Positions 24,243 through 35,745 of a DNA stretch of 64,000 nt are shown piece by piece; within the stretch, counting starts at the first letter, position 1; the number at the start of each line of letters is the position of its first letter. The stretch spans positions 21,016,001-21,080,000 of the forward strand of contig JAWQUS010000021.1 of assembly GCA_036365455.1 (NCBI GenBank). Reading direction: 5' to 3'. The notes under the pieces are model-generated. The model did no database searches and was not told the origin of the DNA. It saw only the letters and a list, made by a program, of their open reading frames with translations. The DNA is from Macrosoma leucophasiata (taxonomy: Eukaryota; Arthropoda; Insecta; Lepidoptera; Hedylidae). Made by a program: the position numbers and the translations under genes.

Positions 24243-24416
24243 AACCTGTGTCGTGGGTGCCGTTGTAAATACACGACACAAACACAAAATTAAATACTTA
24301 GACCCGAAACAAATATTAGTAGGCCATATAAAATGTGTCCTAGTATCGAGGATCGATCCCATAAGCCACTATTAAAACGGTCGTCACACACCACTGGATC
24401 AACTGGCTCGTCAATA
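24243..24416 (-). repeat. SINE-D (tRNA-derived)
   Basis: The reverse complement of the family at 824 and 39743. It starts AACCTGTGTCGTGGGTGCCG, and its tRNA-like head at the right end contains GGATCGATCCC (B box, reversed) and CTGGATCAACTGGCTCGTC. Confidence 0.7.
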
Positions 24417-24839
24417 TAGGGGAGAGTCGGATATACTGTACCAGTTTTCAGTGTTTGTAAAATATCTTTTTAATATTTTATATAGACAAAATTAATTTAT
24501 TATATTTTAATTATTCATGTAAAAGTGCTAACAAAAATAGTGAAATGAGTGAAGGCAGGAAAACTTAACCGCAAGTCGTGTGGTAATTACGAAGCAATTA
24601 CATACCGTGAGCGTCGAGGAAACCACAAACGTGCGTGAAACGTCTCTCGTAGCACTCGTAGCTGTCGTAGATGGTTCTACGGCGTAGGCGTAGTACACAC
24701 GTCATGATTACAGGTTACGAGTTCGTTGACTTCGTCTACGGAAGCTATTTTATATATTTATTTATATCCCACAGTAGATTTATAAAATCATGCAAAAACA
24801 TAATAATGAGCATGGTTTGCACAAATAAGTTGCTTAGTG

Positions 24840-25096
24840 ATAACTGTAGCCTAGTGGTAGCAGGCCACTTCTACTACGCTGAGGTCCTAGGTCCAATTCC
24901 CGGATAGGGGGCTATCGGAGATTTTTCCATTTTCTAGAAATTTCCCAGTACTTTGAAGTTTGGTAATGTGCCCGGAGATGTCAACAGGCTAGCCACCTGT
25001 TACATGGGCCAAAACGTAACCGGCGAATCATCTATGATTGAATGCATGCATTTACCTCTGCTTACCCCTTCGAGGATTACAGGCGTGAAGTTACGT
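24840..25096 (+). repeat. SINE-B, full length
   Basis: The tRNA-like head has GTAGCCTAGTGGTAGCAGGC (A box) and GGTCCAATTCCCGG (B box). The body runs TTTTTCCATTTTC, AGATGTCAACAGGCTAGCCA and ends TACAGGCGTGAAGTTACG. Best matched by 29026-29330. Confidence 0.8.
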
Positions 25097-25159
25097 TTAC
25101 ATTTTTTAAGTTGCTCAGTTGTAGAGGTTGCTCTTGACTAAAAATACTACATTTTGATT

Positions 25160-25445
25160 ATAATAAATAATAATAATGGCAACCCATTATACGATGAGTC
25201 TCTCCCCTTTATGGGGGGAGGCCTAGCGCTTACTCCACCACGCTACTTCAATGTGGGTTGGTGGAGATATGGGTTGGCCACTACCATAAGGCCTCCGATG
25301 AGGTTTCACGACTGCTATCTATCGATAGCAACCGGGACCGACTGCTTTACGTGCCCTCCGAAGCACGGAAACGCGCATTTTAATTTGCCAATAGCGGACA
25401 CCCATCACACACCCGACCGCGTCCGTGTCGTTTAACCGAATAGAT
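25160..25445 (+). repeat. Decayed repeat of unknown class
   Basis: Contains GACTGCTTTACGTGCCCTCC GAAGCACGG and GGGTTGGCCACTACCATAAG, phrases I associate with lepidopteran dispersed repeats. There is no second copy in this window to confirm this. Confidence 0.35.
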
Positions 25446-26530
25446 CGTTTACGATCTGTATGCAATCCAATATGGATAGCAACATAACTTTAATTTCTAA
25501 AAAGATAAAAATACTCCACATGGAATATAACAAAACAACAGCTGCAATTTGAAGCCAAATTAAGTGGAATGATGTACCACCTACATTGTGATATTATTTT
25601 GAACTATCAGCTATATATATATACAAGCAATCAGGATAAGAAAAAGACCTAACGCTCTTCGCTGGTTCGGCTGCAGCTAAGCAACAACAAAATAGCAAAA
25701 AAAGGTACTGGCTTGGAACTGCATCAATCCTCGTTATGTTACATATCCACCAGGACTTCGAAGTCCTTATCTTAGCTACTTGGATAGAAATTTTATGTTA
25801 CAGCCTATACCTCCGGTTCCGGTTGTAGTATGGTAGGACATATCTTATCATTGCCACCGTGTCATCATAGAGGCTGCATATAGGTCTCCCAAATAACCAT
25901 ACACAACGCCCATTTTGGGTGGTCTACATCCAAAGGCTCCTTGCTGCCTTGATTAGGTCATACCAGTCCTTGTGGGGGACAACCCAATACTGCCACCATT
26001 ACCATGACATCATACATAACAACACTATACTGTAAAGATTTAATTATCTTTACTTAACAAACCCTAATTGTTCGGACGTGACGACCCCACCGCCTACTCG
26101 TGGAGAATTCAGTTAGTTAAACTTTGTCACTCAAACCTTTCGAATAGAGCGGTAATAAATGCGAGAAGAGCAGCAGCGTCCCGCGATAAAATTACCAATT
26201 ACGATAATGGCACAGTCTCTCCTAATGACTCACAACCCTGTTTTAAGCAGGCGTCTTTGGGGAAGGCTATGTCCAACGGCTTTCGGCTGAACTGATGAAC
26301 AACGAGTTGTGTTTCATTAATCATTATCTCTCCCTTCGAGAATATCTACCTAAACGCCTACAATGCGTTATAAATACGATCACACGTAAAAAAAACAGGT
26401 GAATTGAACCAAGGATTGGTAACTCGTACAAAACTATACGGCACACATTACAATATCACAGTTTAGAGTTGCGGACTAGAATACAAAATGCCATTGGAAA
26501 TAAAGTTTGAGAGTTGAACATTTACATGAA
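25446..26530. other. Intergenic DNA
   Basis: No gene or repeat recognised. The 75-codon frame at 26068-26295 is unsupported. Confidence 0.35.
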
Positions 26531-26790
26531 ATAGATGTAAGTAGGGTGCGGGCGGGGCGGGTGCGGGTTGACGCGGGGTGTGCGGGCGGCGCGGGCTGGG
26601 GGGGGAGGGAGGGAGGGAGGGAGAGGTGCGGTTGGCTCGCGGCCAGCCGGCGGCAGCTGCGTCTAGTTGTTTTATAGTGAATGTGGAGCCACTTTAGTGT
26701 TATGTCTCGAGAAAGTGAATCGCACCGCGCCGCACCGCGACCGCTACACTATCGCAGCCGCGGCTCGCTCCGTCTTGCTGCACTTTTATG
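26531..26790 (+). promoter_or_regulatory. CpG-rich island, candidate promoter
   Basis: The strongest GC-rich island outside exons. A G-rich tract with (GGGA)n at 26597-26622 could form a G-quadruplex. It is followed by a CGCGGCCAGCCGGCGGCAGC stretch, and then AT-rich DNA with the TTTTATAG-like box near 26670. The strand is assumed from its position upstream of dpr. No transcript start can be proven. Confidence 0.3.
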
Positions 26791-26984
26791 ACGCTTTATT
26801 CTGATTTTACTTCTTTATTTCATGTCTTAAAGTACAAGAATCACTACTGATGTCCCGCCCGGTTGAGTATTAAATTTTTAATTTTATTTCGGCTAATGCA
26901 GTTAGCGCGGGGTTGTTCTTAGCTAAAATACACGATTTGTCAAATCTTTCCTTCACATCTATTGCATTGCTTTATGGTAACAGC

Positions 26985-27045
26985 AGCGCTTGACTAGATT
27001 CCCAGTAGGTCGCGAGTTCGAGTCTCGCCTGAAGTCAAATTTTTC
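26985..27045 (+). repeat. tRNA-derived SINE, family C fragment
   Basis: A tRNA-like head with CAGCGCTTGACTAGATT and B box GAGTTCGAGTCTCGCC, followed by AAGTCAAATTTTTCTTTCC. The same head/tail pairing occurs at 33666 and 35640, so this is a SINE and not a tRNA gene. Confidence 0.6.
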
Positions 27046-27315
27046 TTTCCATTTTTCTTTAAAAATAAAATATTTTTCACAAGCATGTGTTAATGCGAAA
27101 TAATATAAAACAATTAAAATACACCAGTATACCCTTATTTGAAATTCTTTTTCGTCACATGTTTGTGTGTTTCTAAATATTTACTTAGAAAAAGTAAACC
27201 AATTATGGCTTTAACTCTTTAAAATATTCAAAAACCTTCTAAATCTAATATATAAAATTCTCGTGTCACAGTTTTCGTTGCCATACTCCTCCGAAACGGC
27301 TACCTCTGTGTCACT
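27046..27315. other. AT-rich intergenic DNA
   Basis: Nothing beyond a retroelement-like fragment (TTCTCGTGTCACAGTTTTCG at 27259). Confidence 0.4.
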
Positions 27316-27602
27316 AATGTAATGGAAGTGGCATACAAGCATGCAGTTCATATTGATGTTAAGTGATAACTGCAGCCTATACCCACACAAAGACCACGCT
27401 CAAAATGCAGATGCGTTACCACTCCTGAGGCCTAAGGTGTTATGCCTCTGTGCCGGAAATTACAGGGCCGTACATTACCACCTGACCTGGCAGCTGACCG
27501 GAATACGATAGTGCTGAACACTACCATTTAGCGGCAAGTATATTAGGTAATGCGGTGGTGCCTACGCCCGCGAGCTCCGTCACTGGAGCTCTACCACCAG
27601 TA
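27316..27602 (-). repeat. SINE-A, full length
   Basis: From ATGTAATGGAAGTGGCATAC through CATGCAGTTCATATTGATGT to the palindromic GAGCTCCGTCACTGGAGCTC end at 27571-27590. A short tandem slip (CCTGACCTGGCAGCTGACC) lies at 27480-27498. Confidence 0.85.
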
Positions 27603-27774
27603 ATCCTTTCTGTAATGTAAATAGCTGGGACGTGGTAGCGTTAAAACACTTTCATCTTCCGATAGAATCCAGATAATCATGACACTTATTGAAGTCCCGT
27701 ATCACACTCATTTAAAAACAAGGGACCTAATAAAAGTATTATTTAAATCTATCTTATCTACTCGTATATATGTA

Positions 27775-28035
27775 TCTATATAATAAAAATCAATTGCTGT
27801 TCTTTAGTCTCGCTAAAACTCAAGAACGGCTGGACCAATTTGGCTAATTTTAGTTTTGAATGATTTTTGGAAATCCAGGGATGGTTTAAAAGGTAAAAAA
27901 ATATGAAGAAATTGAAGGGAAATAATAAAAACCACAATTTCATTTTCCCATACAAATAGTCCGTATCTATCAAATCAAACCTTTTGACACATTATTTTAT
28001 CCTGAGGCAATACGAAGTTTGCCGGGTCAGCTAGT
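27775..28035 (-). repeat. LINE-tail-like repeat, reversed copy of 15288-15530
   Basis: Ends AATACGAAGTTTGCCGGGTC AGCTAG, the reverse complement of the 15288 head, and contains ATAGTCCGTATCTATCAAA. Confidence 0.7.
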
Positions 28036-28076
28036 TTACAATAAAAAACGATTTTAAATCTTGAGATACTTCATAT

Positions 28077-28485
28077 ATGATATACAAATTAATGATAAAT
28101 ATTATGAAAACCGATCGCGTTCGTAATGAAGATGTAAGAAAGAGGCTTTGTGTGAATGATAGTATCGGTGTAAAAATGAAAAAAGGTATGCTCCGATGGT
28201 TCGGGCATATAGAAAGAATGTTGAATGAGCGAATGACTAAACAGATATACAATGCGAATGTGGATGGTTGCAGAGGCCCAGGAAGACCAAGACTGACCTA
28301 CCATGACCAAATAGGTAGAGTTATGTCTGATGGTGGGATCAAAAGTCTTAGGAATCGGCGTGCATGTATGAAGAGAATGACGAAAGTAGACGAGGCAAGA
28401 GAGGTTTGTCAGAACCGGGATATCTGGCGCTCTACACTCTCTGCCTACCCCGTTAGGGACCTGGCGTGAAGATACATCATCATTA
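28077..28485 (+). pseudogene. RTE-like LINE, C-terminal ORF2 fragment and tail
   Basis: A 130-codon frame (28077-28469) matches the C-terminal part of a family of insect RTE-like elements: MLRWFGHIERM, GRPRLTYHDQI, NRRACMKRM, and an end WRSTLSAYPVRD. A short tail GTGAAGATACATCATCAT follows. Everything upstream of it (endonuclease and RT core) is absent, so this is a 5'-truncated copy. Short pieces of the same end occur at 9195, 41093, 57025 and (reversed) 63262. Family assignment is from recalled sequence style. Confidence 0.7.
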
Positions 28486-29025
28486 TGAAAACCGAACCGC
28501 AATTCCATTTTATAAAGTTACATTACAAAAACATGTGAATTTCGTTACTACACAAGCGGTCAGACAGCGCCGGCGGCTACAATAACAAAGAATTCATTCA
28601 TGAACCTCTTTTGTGCTTTCATTGCATTAATTGAATTACTGAAAAATATACAAGGAAACTAAAATAGAAGCTGAATGTTGTCGCCGCACAAAAACACGGT
28701 ATCGCGGAAAGGAACAACATATGCAGCGCAACAAAAAAAGGTCACCTCCCCCCTCCACCTTCCTCCCCCACAAGCCTCCTCGCGACCGCGACCGACTGGC
28801 CGAGTACGTCATAAACTGCATTAAAACGGACCGAGATGGAAATTTAATTCGGTAATTTCAGCAAACTATGCGCTGTGAATGGAAAGTAAAATGTTTAAGA
28901 ATCATTGCGATTGGACAAAGGGACACCACCGCAGAAGGGATTAGAATTATAACTTTATTTAAACTATATAAAAAATTATATGCGTATATGAAAAACATGG
29001 CATATTAAATAAATAATCCAATATT
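28486..29025. other. Intergenic DNA
   Basis: A pyrimidine-rich GC patch at 28740-28800 stands out. No gene recognised. Confidence 0.4.
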
Positions 29026-29330
29026 TAACTGCCTCAGTAGCGAAGTGGTAGCAGGCCACTACTACTACGCTAGGAGTCCTGGGTGCGATTTCCGGGTCGG
29101 GGACTATCAGAGATAACGGTTTAAAATCGTTTATCTCGGTTTCTATTGGGATTTTTCCATTTTTTTTCCCCCAGTATCTCGGAGGTAATGTGCCGAGAGA
29201 TGGCAACAGGTTCGCCACCTGTTACAGAGGCCAAAACGTAACCGGCGAGTCGTGGGTGTTCGCATGTATGCTTGAATGCATGCATTTATCTCTGCCTACC
29301 CCTTCGGGGATTACAGGCGTGAAGTTACGT
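29026..29330 (+). repeat. SINE-B, full length
   Basis: The cleanest copy in the window: CTCAGTAGCGAAGTGGTAGC (A-box region), GGGTGCGATTTCCGGG (B-box region), then GGTTTCTATTGGGATTTTTC, GAGATGGCAACAGGTTCGCC, and the end GATTACAGGCGTGAAGTTAC. Confidence 0.85.
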
Positions 29331-31054
29331 AATCCAATGATTATTTCAATAAGAAGAGAACATTAATTATTTTTTCTCATAAATACGAAATGCTAAACCA
29401 TCTATACCAAAAAAACTATGTTAATCGACTTTGGTCTAAATAAATACATGTACATACGTTCAATGACTCTAACCTTTAAAAAGTTTCAAAATGTTAATAC
29501 TTTATTAAAGCGTAATCCACGTCTCTTCTGTGCTCACTCGTAGTGCTCTTTCATAGTAAAAACAAACATACATTTTTTTAGCCTCAACAAATACGTGTCA
29601 CTCGCCTATCCCTTGTCAGCATATCTTGTGGAAATACGACATGTTTATTTATTTTGTTGACTACATATTATTATAACGAGTCAGCAGTAATATCTAAGTC
29701 TGAATGTACAAAGCACCTTTTATTCTGAAGTAACATTATCAATAAACTTTGCACATTTAGGTCTTACAGACATATTGCTATTGCTCCCAATTTTGGGGAT
29801 ATATGTAAGCATTTAAACTATTGAAAGAGTTAAAGTTAACTACAATTAAGTATGGAGTTGAAATAGCGCGATCTGGTAATAATAAAATTGATAACAAGAT
29901 TTGTAAGCTGCATTATCAACAAATATTTTATAGCAACTTGACGTGAAATACGATATAGTATTTGTTCTGATTTCCATCAGCATATTAGCGCAGTAGTGAA
30001 GTTATTCAAAGGTAACACAAAATTTTGCGTAATTCGCTGGATTCGAGAGCTAGATAGAGTTTTTTCAAATTGTGAAGGTGCGTGCCCGATTACTATCATG
30101 TTAAAAGCTCCATCTGTAGATGTCTATAGGCTGCAGTCACCTTAACACATGTTAATGTTCTTATATTTGTATCAAAAAAAGTTCTATCATAATGAAATGA
30201 TCAGCTTTATTCATAGTGATAGCAAAACGTGAAGCGAATCGTTTAGTTATCATCGAGTAATAGCGTTAATGTGGTATACAAATGAAGTTGGCTCAACTAT
30301 ACCCTTTTGGTAAGAAATCTGAGAGTGTAAGTTTGGAACATAATTTTAGACTGTGTATGGGAACACCACTGCAGGGCTTGGTATTATTTCAACAGAACAA
30401 CAATGCACCAGAATGCAACCGCTTTGTCACGACTAGATAATAGAAGTGGTGATCAACAAAACAGTTTCCGTGTGGCCGCAGTTTTATACCTGTGTGTCAC
30501 GTGTCGAATCAAAGTGATTCAACAAAATCGTGAAACCCCTGAGAAGGCTACAAAGAATAAAGAGGTTTAGAAAGCAAAATCCGATTACACTCCACAATGG
30601 GGCGCTACAACAACAATACGATTGCTTAACAACCCGAGCGGCAGATAACTCGCAAGAATACGAAAATATCTAATACTTGTCGGGAACATTCTACTAGACT
30701 AGACTAGACTTCGAAAAAAGGAGGAGGTTCTCAATTCGTCCGGATCTTTATTTCATTTATTTTGGGCGATGGAAAAGCTCTCGTCTGTTCGAGAAAGTAT
30801 TACTAAGTAATAAATTATGGATATAAGCACAGTTTTTCTTTTAAGCTTTACTGAAATTGTCACTTATTTAGTAATTTGATGTGCAGATACATGATCATCA
30901 TTTCAATCAAAAGACGTCCATTGCTAGACCAAAGCTTCCAGGCTTGGTATGCGCGGTGGCGCCGGTGGCGGTAGTTTTATCGCAAGACGCTGATGTCCAC
31001 ATTATTCATTGTTATTTTAATATTCTGTACTCCCAATTGCACTGTCCAAGTTTT
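29331..31054. other. Intergenic DNA with decayed repeat ends
   Basis: Contains a SINE-A 3' scrap at about 30090-30155 (CTATAGGCTGCAGTCACC) and the motif GGAGGAGGTTCTCAATTCGT at 30720. No gene recognised. Confidence 0.4.
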
Positions 31055-31920
31055 TTTTTAATGTCTGAAGGTTGACAGACAAGCAAACGGGCCACCTGAT
31101 GGAAAGTGGTCACCGTCGCCTAGGAATATTTGCAACACCAGGGGAGTTGCCAACGCGCTGCCAGCCCTGAAGGACTCTTTTGACCCATTGTACAACCCCA
31201 TATTGTAGCACCTAGGGAACACCTCGGAGGGAAGTTCCACAATTTACACGTTCTGGGCAAGAATAAATGCGAAAACCGTACCGTTGAGCACTGCCAGGTG
31301 TCCAGTCGGTGAGGGTGAAACTCCTCTCGGGGGCGGGTAAAGAGACGGTGGCACCATGTCAAACAGTTCAGCAGAGCACTCACCATTGTAGAGTGCCACC
31401 GCACTTGGGCCTTATAGAGCTGTAGTAGCTGCCCCGAGGTGAAATACTGCCTCGCTTTGTTAAGCACCCCTAGCTTTTTGGATGCCAACTTGGTCTTACA
31501 CTCAATGTGACTCCCGAATTGCACTTCGTTCGATATGTCAACGCCCAGGATACCAATACTCTTACCAACGCTGAGCGGAGTACCCTGGAACAATGAATGG
31601 GGTTTTTTTAGCGGTGAACGCACAGACTTGTGTCTTCGAGGGGTTGAACTGCACTAAATTAAGTCGACCCCAATTCGAGACCCGCTCCAAAGAGTGCTCA
31701 ATTTCAGACACAAGTCTAGTCCTGCTTTCCTCGATAAGGATCCGAGAGGCATTTGCACGCCTAGTGTAGTGTGCATCGGCATAGCAATGAAAATTGGAGT
31801 TTTGCTCCAACATTTCATTGTAAGTCGAAACGTACACTGCTTTGCTCCTGGGTCACAGCACGACGTTAAAGCGGCATAAATCAATTTAGGGTCATTCAGC
31901 TCATTCAGATCATTCAATTC
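31055..31920 (-). pseudogene. Non-LTR reverse transcriptase fragment, frameshifted
   Basis: Two overlapping frames together carry the later part of a LINE RT. One (31562-31837) has FHCYADAHY near the YADD position and LNLVQFNPSKTQVCAF. The other (31120-31623) has LGVDISNEVQFGSH, KLGVLNKARQYFTSGQLLQL and LYKAQVR. This order is typical of Jockey-group RT C-termini. The end at 31053-31110 has a T-run (poly-A reversed) and GTCTGTCAACCTTC, so the 3' end is probably intact. Frameshifts and stops make it a dead copy of a family different from the CR1-like pair. Confidence 0.7.
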
Positions 31921-32260
31921 AGCTCACTACAGCCACTCGGCATCCCGACTACCTCGGGCGGTCTGCGCTCATTTCATCAACTCCGCTCCGTATCGACACC
32001 GCATCGCCTCGATCGCAAGCGTCAACGCGCGGTCCACGCGCGCATGGCGAGAGGACCACTCGGTGACCACTTGCTTGCGTTGACTTGACATTGCCAACGC
32101 GCCATTCCCAATGGACCGCACGCCATCCGCGAATAGTTCATAAGTAATATTGCGTCGTTCACCCGTGGACCACGAGTCCACGTCGACAACGAGTGGACGC
32201 CATAAAACGAGGCGGTACTGGTCGGGTATCGTGTGGCTGCAGTAAGCTGTCACCCCTATT
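31921..32260. other. GC-rich block with a 94-codon - strand frame
   Basis: The frame at 31969-32253 has no recognisable domain, and this block directly adjoins the RT fragment, so it may be more upstream element sequence or another repeat. I do not call it a gene. Confidence 0.2.
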
Positions 32261-32479
32261 TATCAGATCGATCGTTTTAGTGGCAAGAGAGTGCAAACAA
32301 ACACTCATAAATATTATCATATTGCGGAACGCTTAAGCATTGCGTAGTACGTTTAGAGATCTTCAACTTCATTCATAAAAATCTTTTGTAGGCTCATTTA
32401 TACTGATACAACTAGAGTTAATTTTCGAGCCACACCTTAAATAATTGGCAACGTACAAATCCCGTTCCATCTTACGTTT

Positions 32480-32740
32480 TTAATAATTTATGCGGCCACA
32501 TTGTGGTTTGCTCCAGTAATCCGCGGCGAGCGGCGCGCCCCACTTTGTAAATATCCGAGGAGCGCCATTAATCTGCGGCTGCATTATTAACGTCTGAAAA
32601 ATACGAGTCGGCAATGTTGGCATAGTTGGTCGAATCCTTTAAAGTTGCGGATTGATCGCGGGTCACGCGGAAGCGCCGAGACCTCAGCCGCTCTCACCTA
32701 CTGACTTGTCGCGAAGTGAACACTCGTAAACATTTTGTTA
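32480..32740. promoter_or_regulatory. Candidate conserved noncoding block
   Basis: Moderately GC-rich, without open frame, and unlike any repeat in the window. It contains ATTAATCTGC and GCATTATTAACG (homeodomain-like ATTA sites). Regulatory function is only a suggestion. Confidence 0.2.
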
Positions 32741-33665
32741 TATTCTATGTGCTGTGCAGTCTTAGGTGGAAATAGAACAGTATTCCACAGGTAGCACTCC
32801 TTTGTAGTAAATAAACAAGCGGTGTTCGCTCCATCATTAAATTTCCATTCCTCAAGGGTGATGTGGAGCAAGTTTCATGAATTCTACTTCTCTCTCTATT
32901 TTCCACTATAACAGAGGCAAAACGACTAAAGCCTCAAGTGTGACAGTGCATTTCGACCCTCATAGTGTAGATGTGTGAAGGCTATTGTGTAGGCGTGTAG
33001 GCGTATTCACTTACCATCGATACATCTACGTATGTGCTGATTACACATTAAAAAAACCTACTTATACACGCATACTGATTTCAACTGACTGGTTCATGTA
33101 AATATTGTTAACTTTATAAAGGTGTCTGATTATAGACATCTCAGACAGACCTCACTAACCATCAACGTAAATTTAATATTAGGCCACTTGTCATCTGTCG
33201 TCCGACCTACTTGTGTCGTTTTAATTTGTCATAATTTATTTGACAGCCTGTCAAGTTGTCCACTGACGTTGCTTCAGGCAGCTGTCACTTGTCATTTGTA
33301 TTGCGTCTTGGACTGGTTTTACCCGAATTTATTTGAGTCCTCTGTTTATACAGGGTTAATAGTTTAAATAAGCGCATCACCTCTTGCTGGCCGCCTCTCA
33401 AGATCAATCCCAACATCATTTGTTATACGACTTTTTACAAAAATCTTGATAAATAACCCAAAAGATAATTATTTTATTTTTTAAGTTCATAAGAGCATTG
33501 CCGCCGCTGCGTCACTCCGCAAGCTCGCTCCCCGTTGCACGTGGTGATATCTTGCCTAGGCAAAGGTGCATGGCATACCTACGCTCAGAGTAAATGCCAG
33601 TTTACTCTCAGTATTTAGGTGACCCTAAATCGGTTAAAATCAAAAAGGGAATTAAAACTTGCCGT

Positions 33666-33765
33666 ACCGGTGTGGAAGTCAGTGGTAAAGCGGCTGGACT
33701 GGTTATCCTGAGGTCGCAGGTTCGATTCCTGCTCGGAGTCAAATTTTTCTTCCTCTTTTTCTTTA
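33666..33765 (+). repeat. tRNA-derived SINE, family C
   Basis: The head is tRNA-like, with GTCAGTGGTAAAGCGGCTGG and B box GGTTCGATTCCTGC, followed by GAGTCAAATTTTTCTT. Shared with 26985 and 35640. Confidence 0.7.
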
Positions 33766-34820
33766 ATTTCTAAAGCTCACTCACTATTATTGTGTTTTGT
33801 ACGCTTTATTGTAAAATTTTATATTTAAATCCTTTCTTTAATGTATATAGAAGTATAAATAAAAGATTTTATGTTTCATTCCTCTAAATTGTCGACGCAA
33901 AGTAATAGAGCACTTAATAATTAACACAATTTAACAACACAATATCAAACGCTAGTAACGTAAACTGTTTGATGTCCGGAGCAATAATATAAATCGTTAA
34001 ATGCTACCAACATAGAATTTTATTTGTCTGGCGAAGATAAGCTTAAAAATGAAATTTCTAACGGGTGCTTTTTACGGTTTCATTGTTCTCTATAATCGTA
34101 TTTTTAAATATAAAAAAACTGGTGAGCTGCGTACTGGTGAGTCCCGTACTTTTGAGCAATTTTATTATTTTCTGAAAACTATGTAGTTGTGTGGATGTCT
34201 AGATATTTTGAAATAATTATAACAGTTACTCTTTTGAAGTTATTTCTCCACTCCTCGTAGTATATACTACAGACTGCTGAAAGGTTTTACTGTAATGTAT
34301 AGGCGAGGACTTATTGTTGGGACCAGTATTTTCAAACACAAAAGCGGTGAGAAGAAGGGTTATTTGTTCGCCTATTTTCTGATATTAAAATACTGCAAAA
34401 ATATTTAGAGATCCCCATTTTTGGCTGCAGTGATAATGATGATGTTGACTTAATTTCAACCCAATTGACCTTTTAGCTATTGTTTGTAACATAGTCGAGA
34501 AACAAGAGTCCTATTAGGGCTCCCTTTTTTCCTTAGGTATATTGAGACACGCAGCTTTAAAAACGTGCCCTCGGTCCAGTACGTCGCATATTTAAGAAAT
34601 ATGCTACCCAGTGTCTGCTGCAGAATGAAATAAGGCACTTGTAACGAGCTCGCTCTGCCGGGACCGGGACAACTCGCAAAAAGGCTATTCAAAGTAGGCG
34701 ATACGTGCTTAGCGTGCAAGTGAACTTAAAATACTTTAATTAAACGCTACATGTATCTATAATTATTGTCACATATTTCACAATTCTTGAAATAGTAGGT
34801 ATTTAAAATGTTATTTTGTT
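33766..34820. other. AT-rich intergenic DNA
   Basis: Nothing recognised. The 80-codon frame at 34477-34719 is unsupported. Confidence 0.4.
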
Positions 34821-34935
34821 TTCTGGTGGTAGAGCTCCAATAATGGAACTTGAATGCTCAAATAGCAAGTTCAGTGATACAGTGTCTTAATAAAGTTAAG
34901 GAGTTTCCGGCCCCGGAATTTATGGCTCGGAAATA
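34821..34935 (+). repeat. SINE-A 5' fragment, heavily diverged
   Basis: TCTGGTGGTAGAGCTCCAAT is followed by degenerate family text. Confidence 0.4.
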
Positions 34936-35112
34936 AATAATTTTTTTAGGTTATTTCTTATATAGGATCTCAATGTATCAAATTAGTACTTAAATGTAAA
35001 CTGTATGCCTGTTCACCACTTTCTTGATCTTAAAACTACTGTAGACTTTTTAATTTCTGTAATATCATGCCTGTATTTAAAGCATTAAAGCTTACATGCA
35101 CACACTCACGCT

Positions 35113-35280
35113 ACGGCTGTAACGTTTTGTCCTATACGGTGGCGATCCTATTGTCATCTCCGAACGCGTTGTCAAATTCCAAAGATGGTACTGCAAAACG
35201 TAGGAAAAATTAAAAAATTAAGTAGTATTAAACTTCCAAACAGAGGATAGAACCCAGAGCACCAGTTGATTCCTGTAAAA
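35113..35280 (-). repeat. SINE-B, diverged
   Basis: Reversed family landmarks: CTGTAACGTTTTGTCCTATA, GGCGATCCTATTGTCATCTC, GGAAAAATTAAA and the tRNA-like head GGATAGAACCCAGAGCACC. Confidence 0.6.
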
Positions 35281-35639
35281 TTAGCAAATTGGCTCAGGGA
35301 ATCAATGCATATCCACTGTAATGTCCCATTTGTGCACCACGACAGCCTGCGGTGGCAGTATATTGCATCACGATCGATCGACGTCATCGTCGCGCTGTTG
35401 ATTGGAATAGAGGACAGGGAATAAAAAATTGTGGCGCCATCAAATGGGTCAAGCAGGTGACGAGCAGTCACTTGTCAAGGGTGAGCCGCCCGCGCCGCGC
35501 GGGTCACGATACTCGTACATTGTAGCGATGTTAATGCCTAAGTATTAAAGTGTTTGGGTTTGTAAATATCCTTATTACATTCTCTACCAATATTTTAAGA
35601 AAAAAAAAATGAAAGAAAAATTGTGTTCGGGTGGAGAAC

Positions 35640-35745
35640 GAACCTGTAGCCTCTAAATAACTAAAAGTGTCCGGACTAGTAATCTATAGGTCAGGTTAGA
35701 TCCCCACCGAGAGTCAATTTTTCTATCGATTTTTCTTTATATCTT
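35640..35745 (+). repeat. tRNA-derived SINE, family C, diverged
   Basis: The head has GTCCGGACTAGTAATCTATA and GGTTAGATCCCCACC, then GAGTCAATTTTTCTATCG. Confidence 0.5.

Noticed and set aside
31969..32253. A 94-codon - strand gene
   Set aside because: No recognised domain. It lies against a dead RT fragment in a GC-rich block, so it is more likely element-derived or chance.
33666..33746. tRNA gene
   Set aside because: The head is tRNA-like, but the attached GAGTCAAATTTTTCTT tail is shared with 26985 and 35640, marking a SINE.
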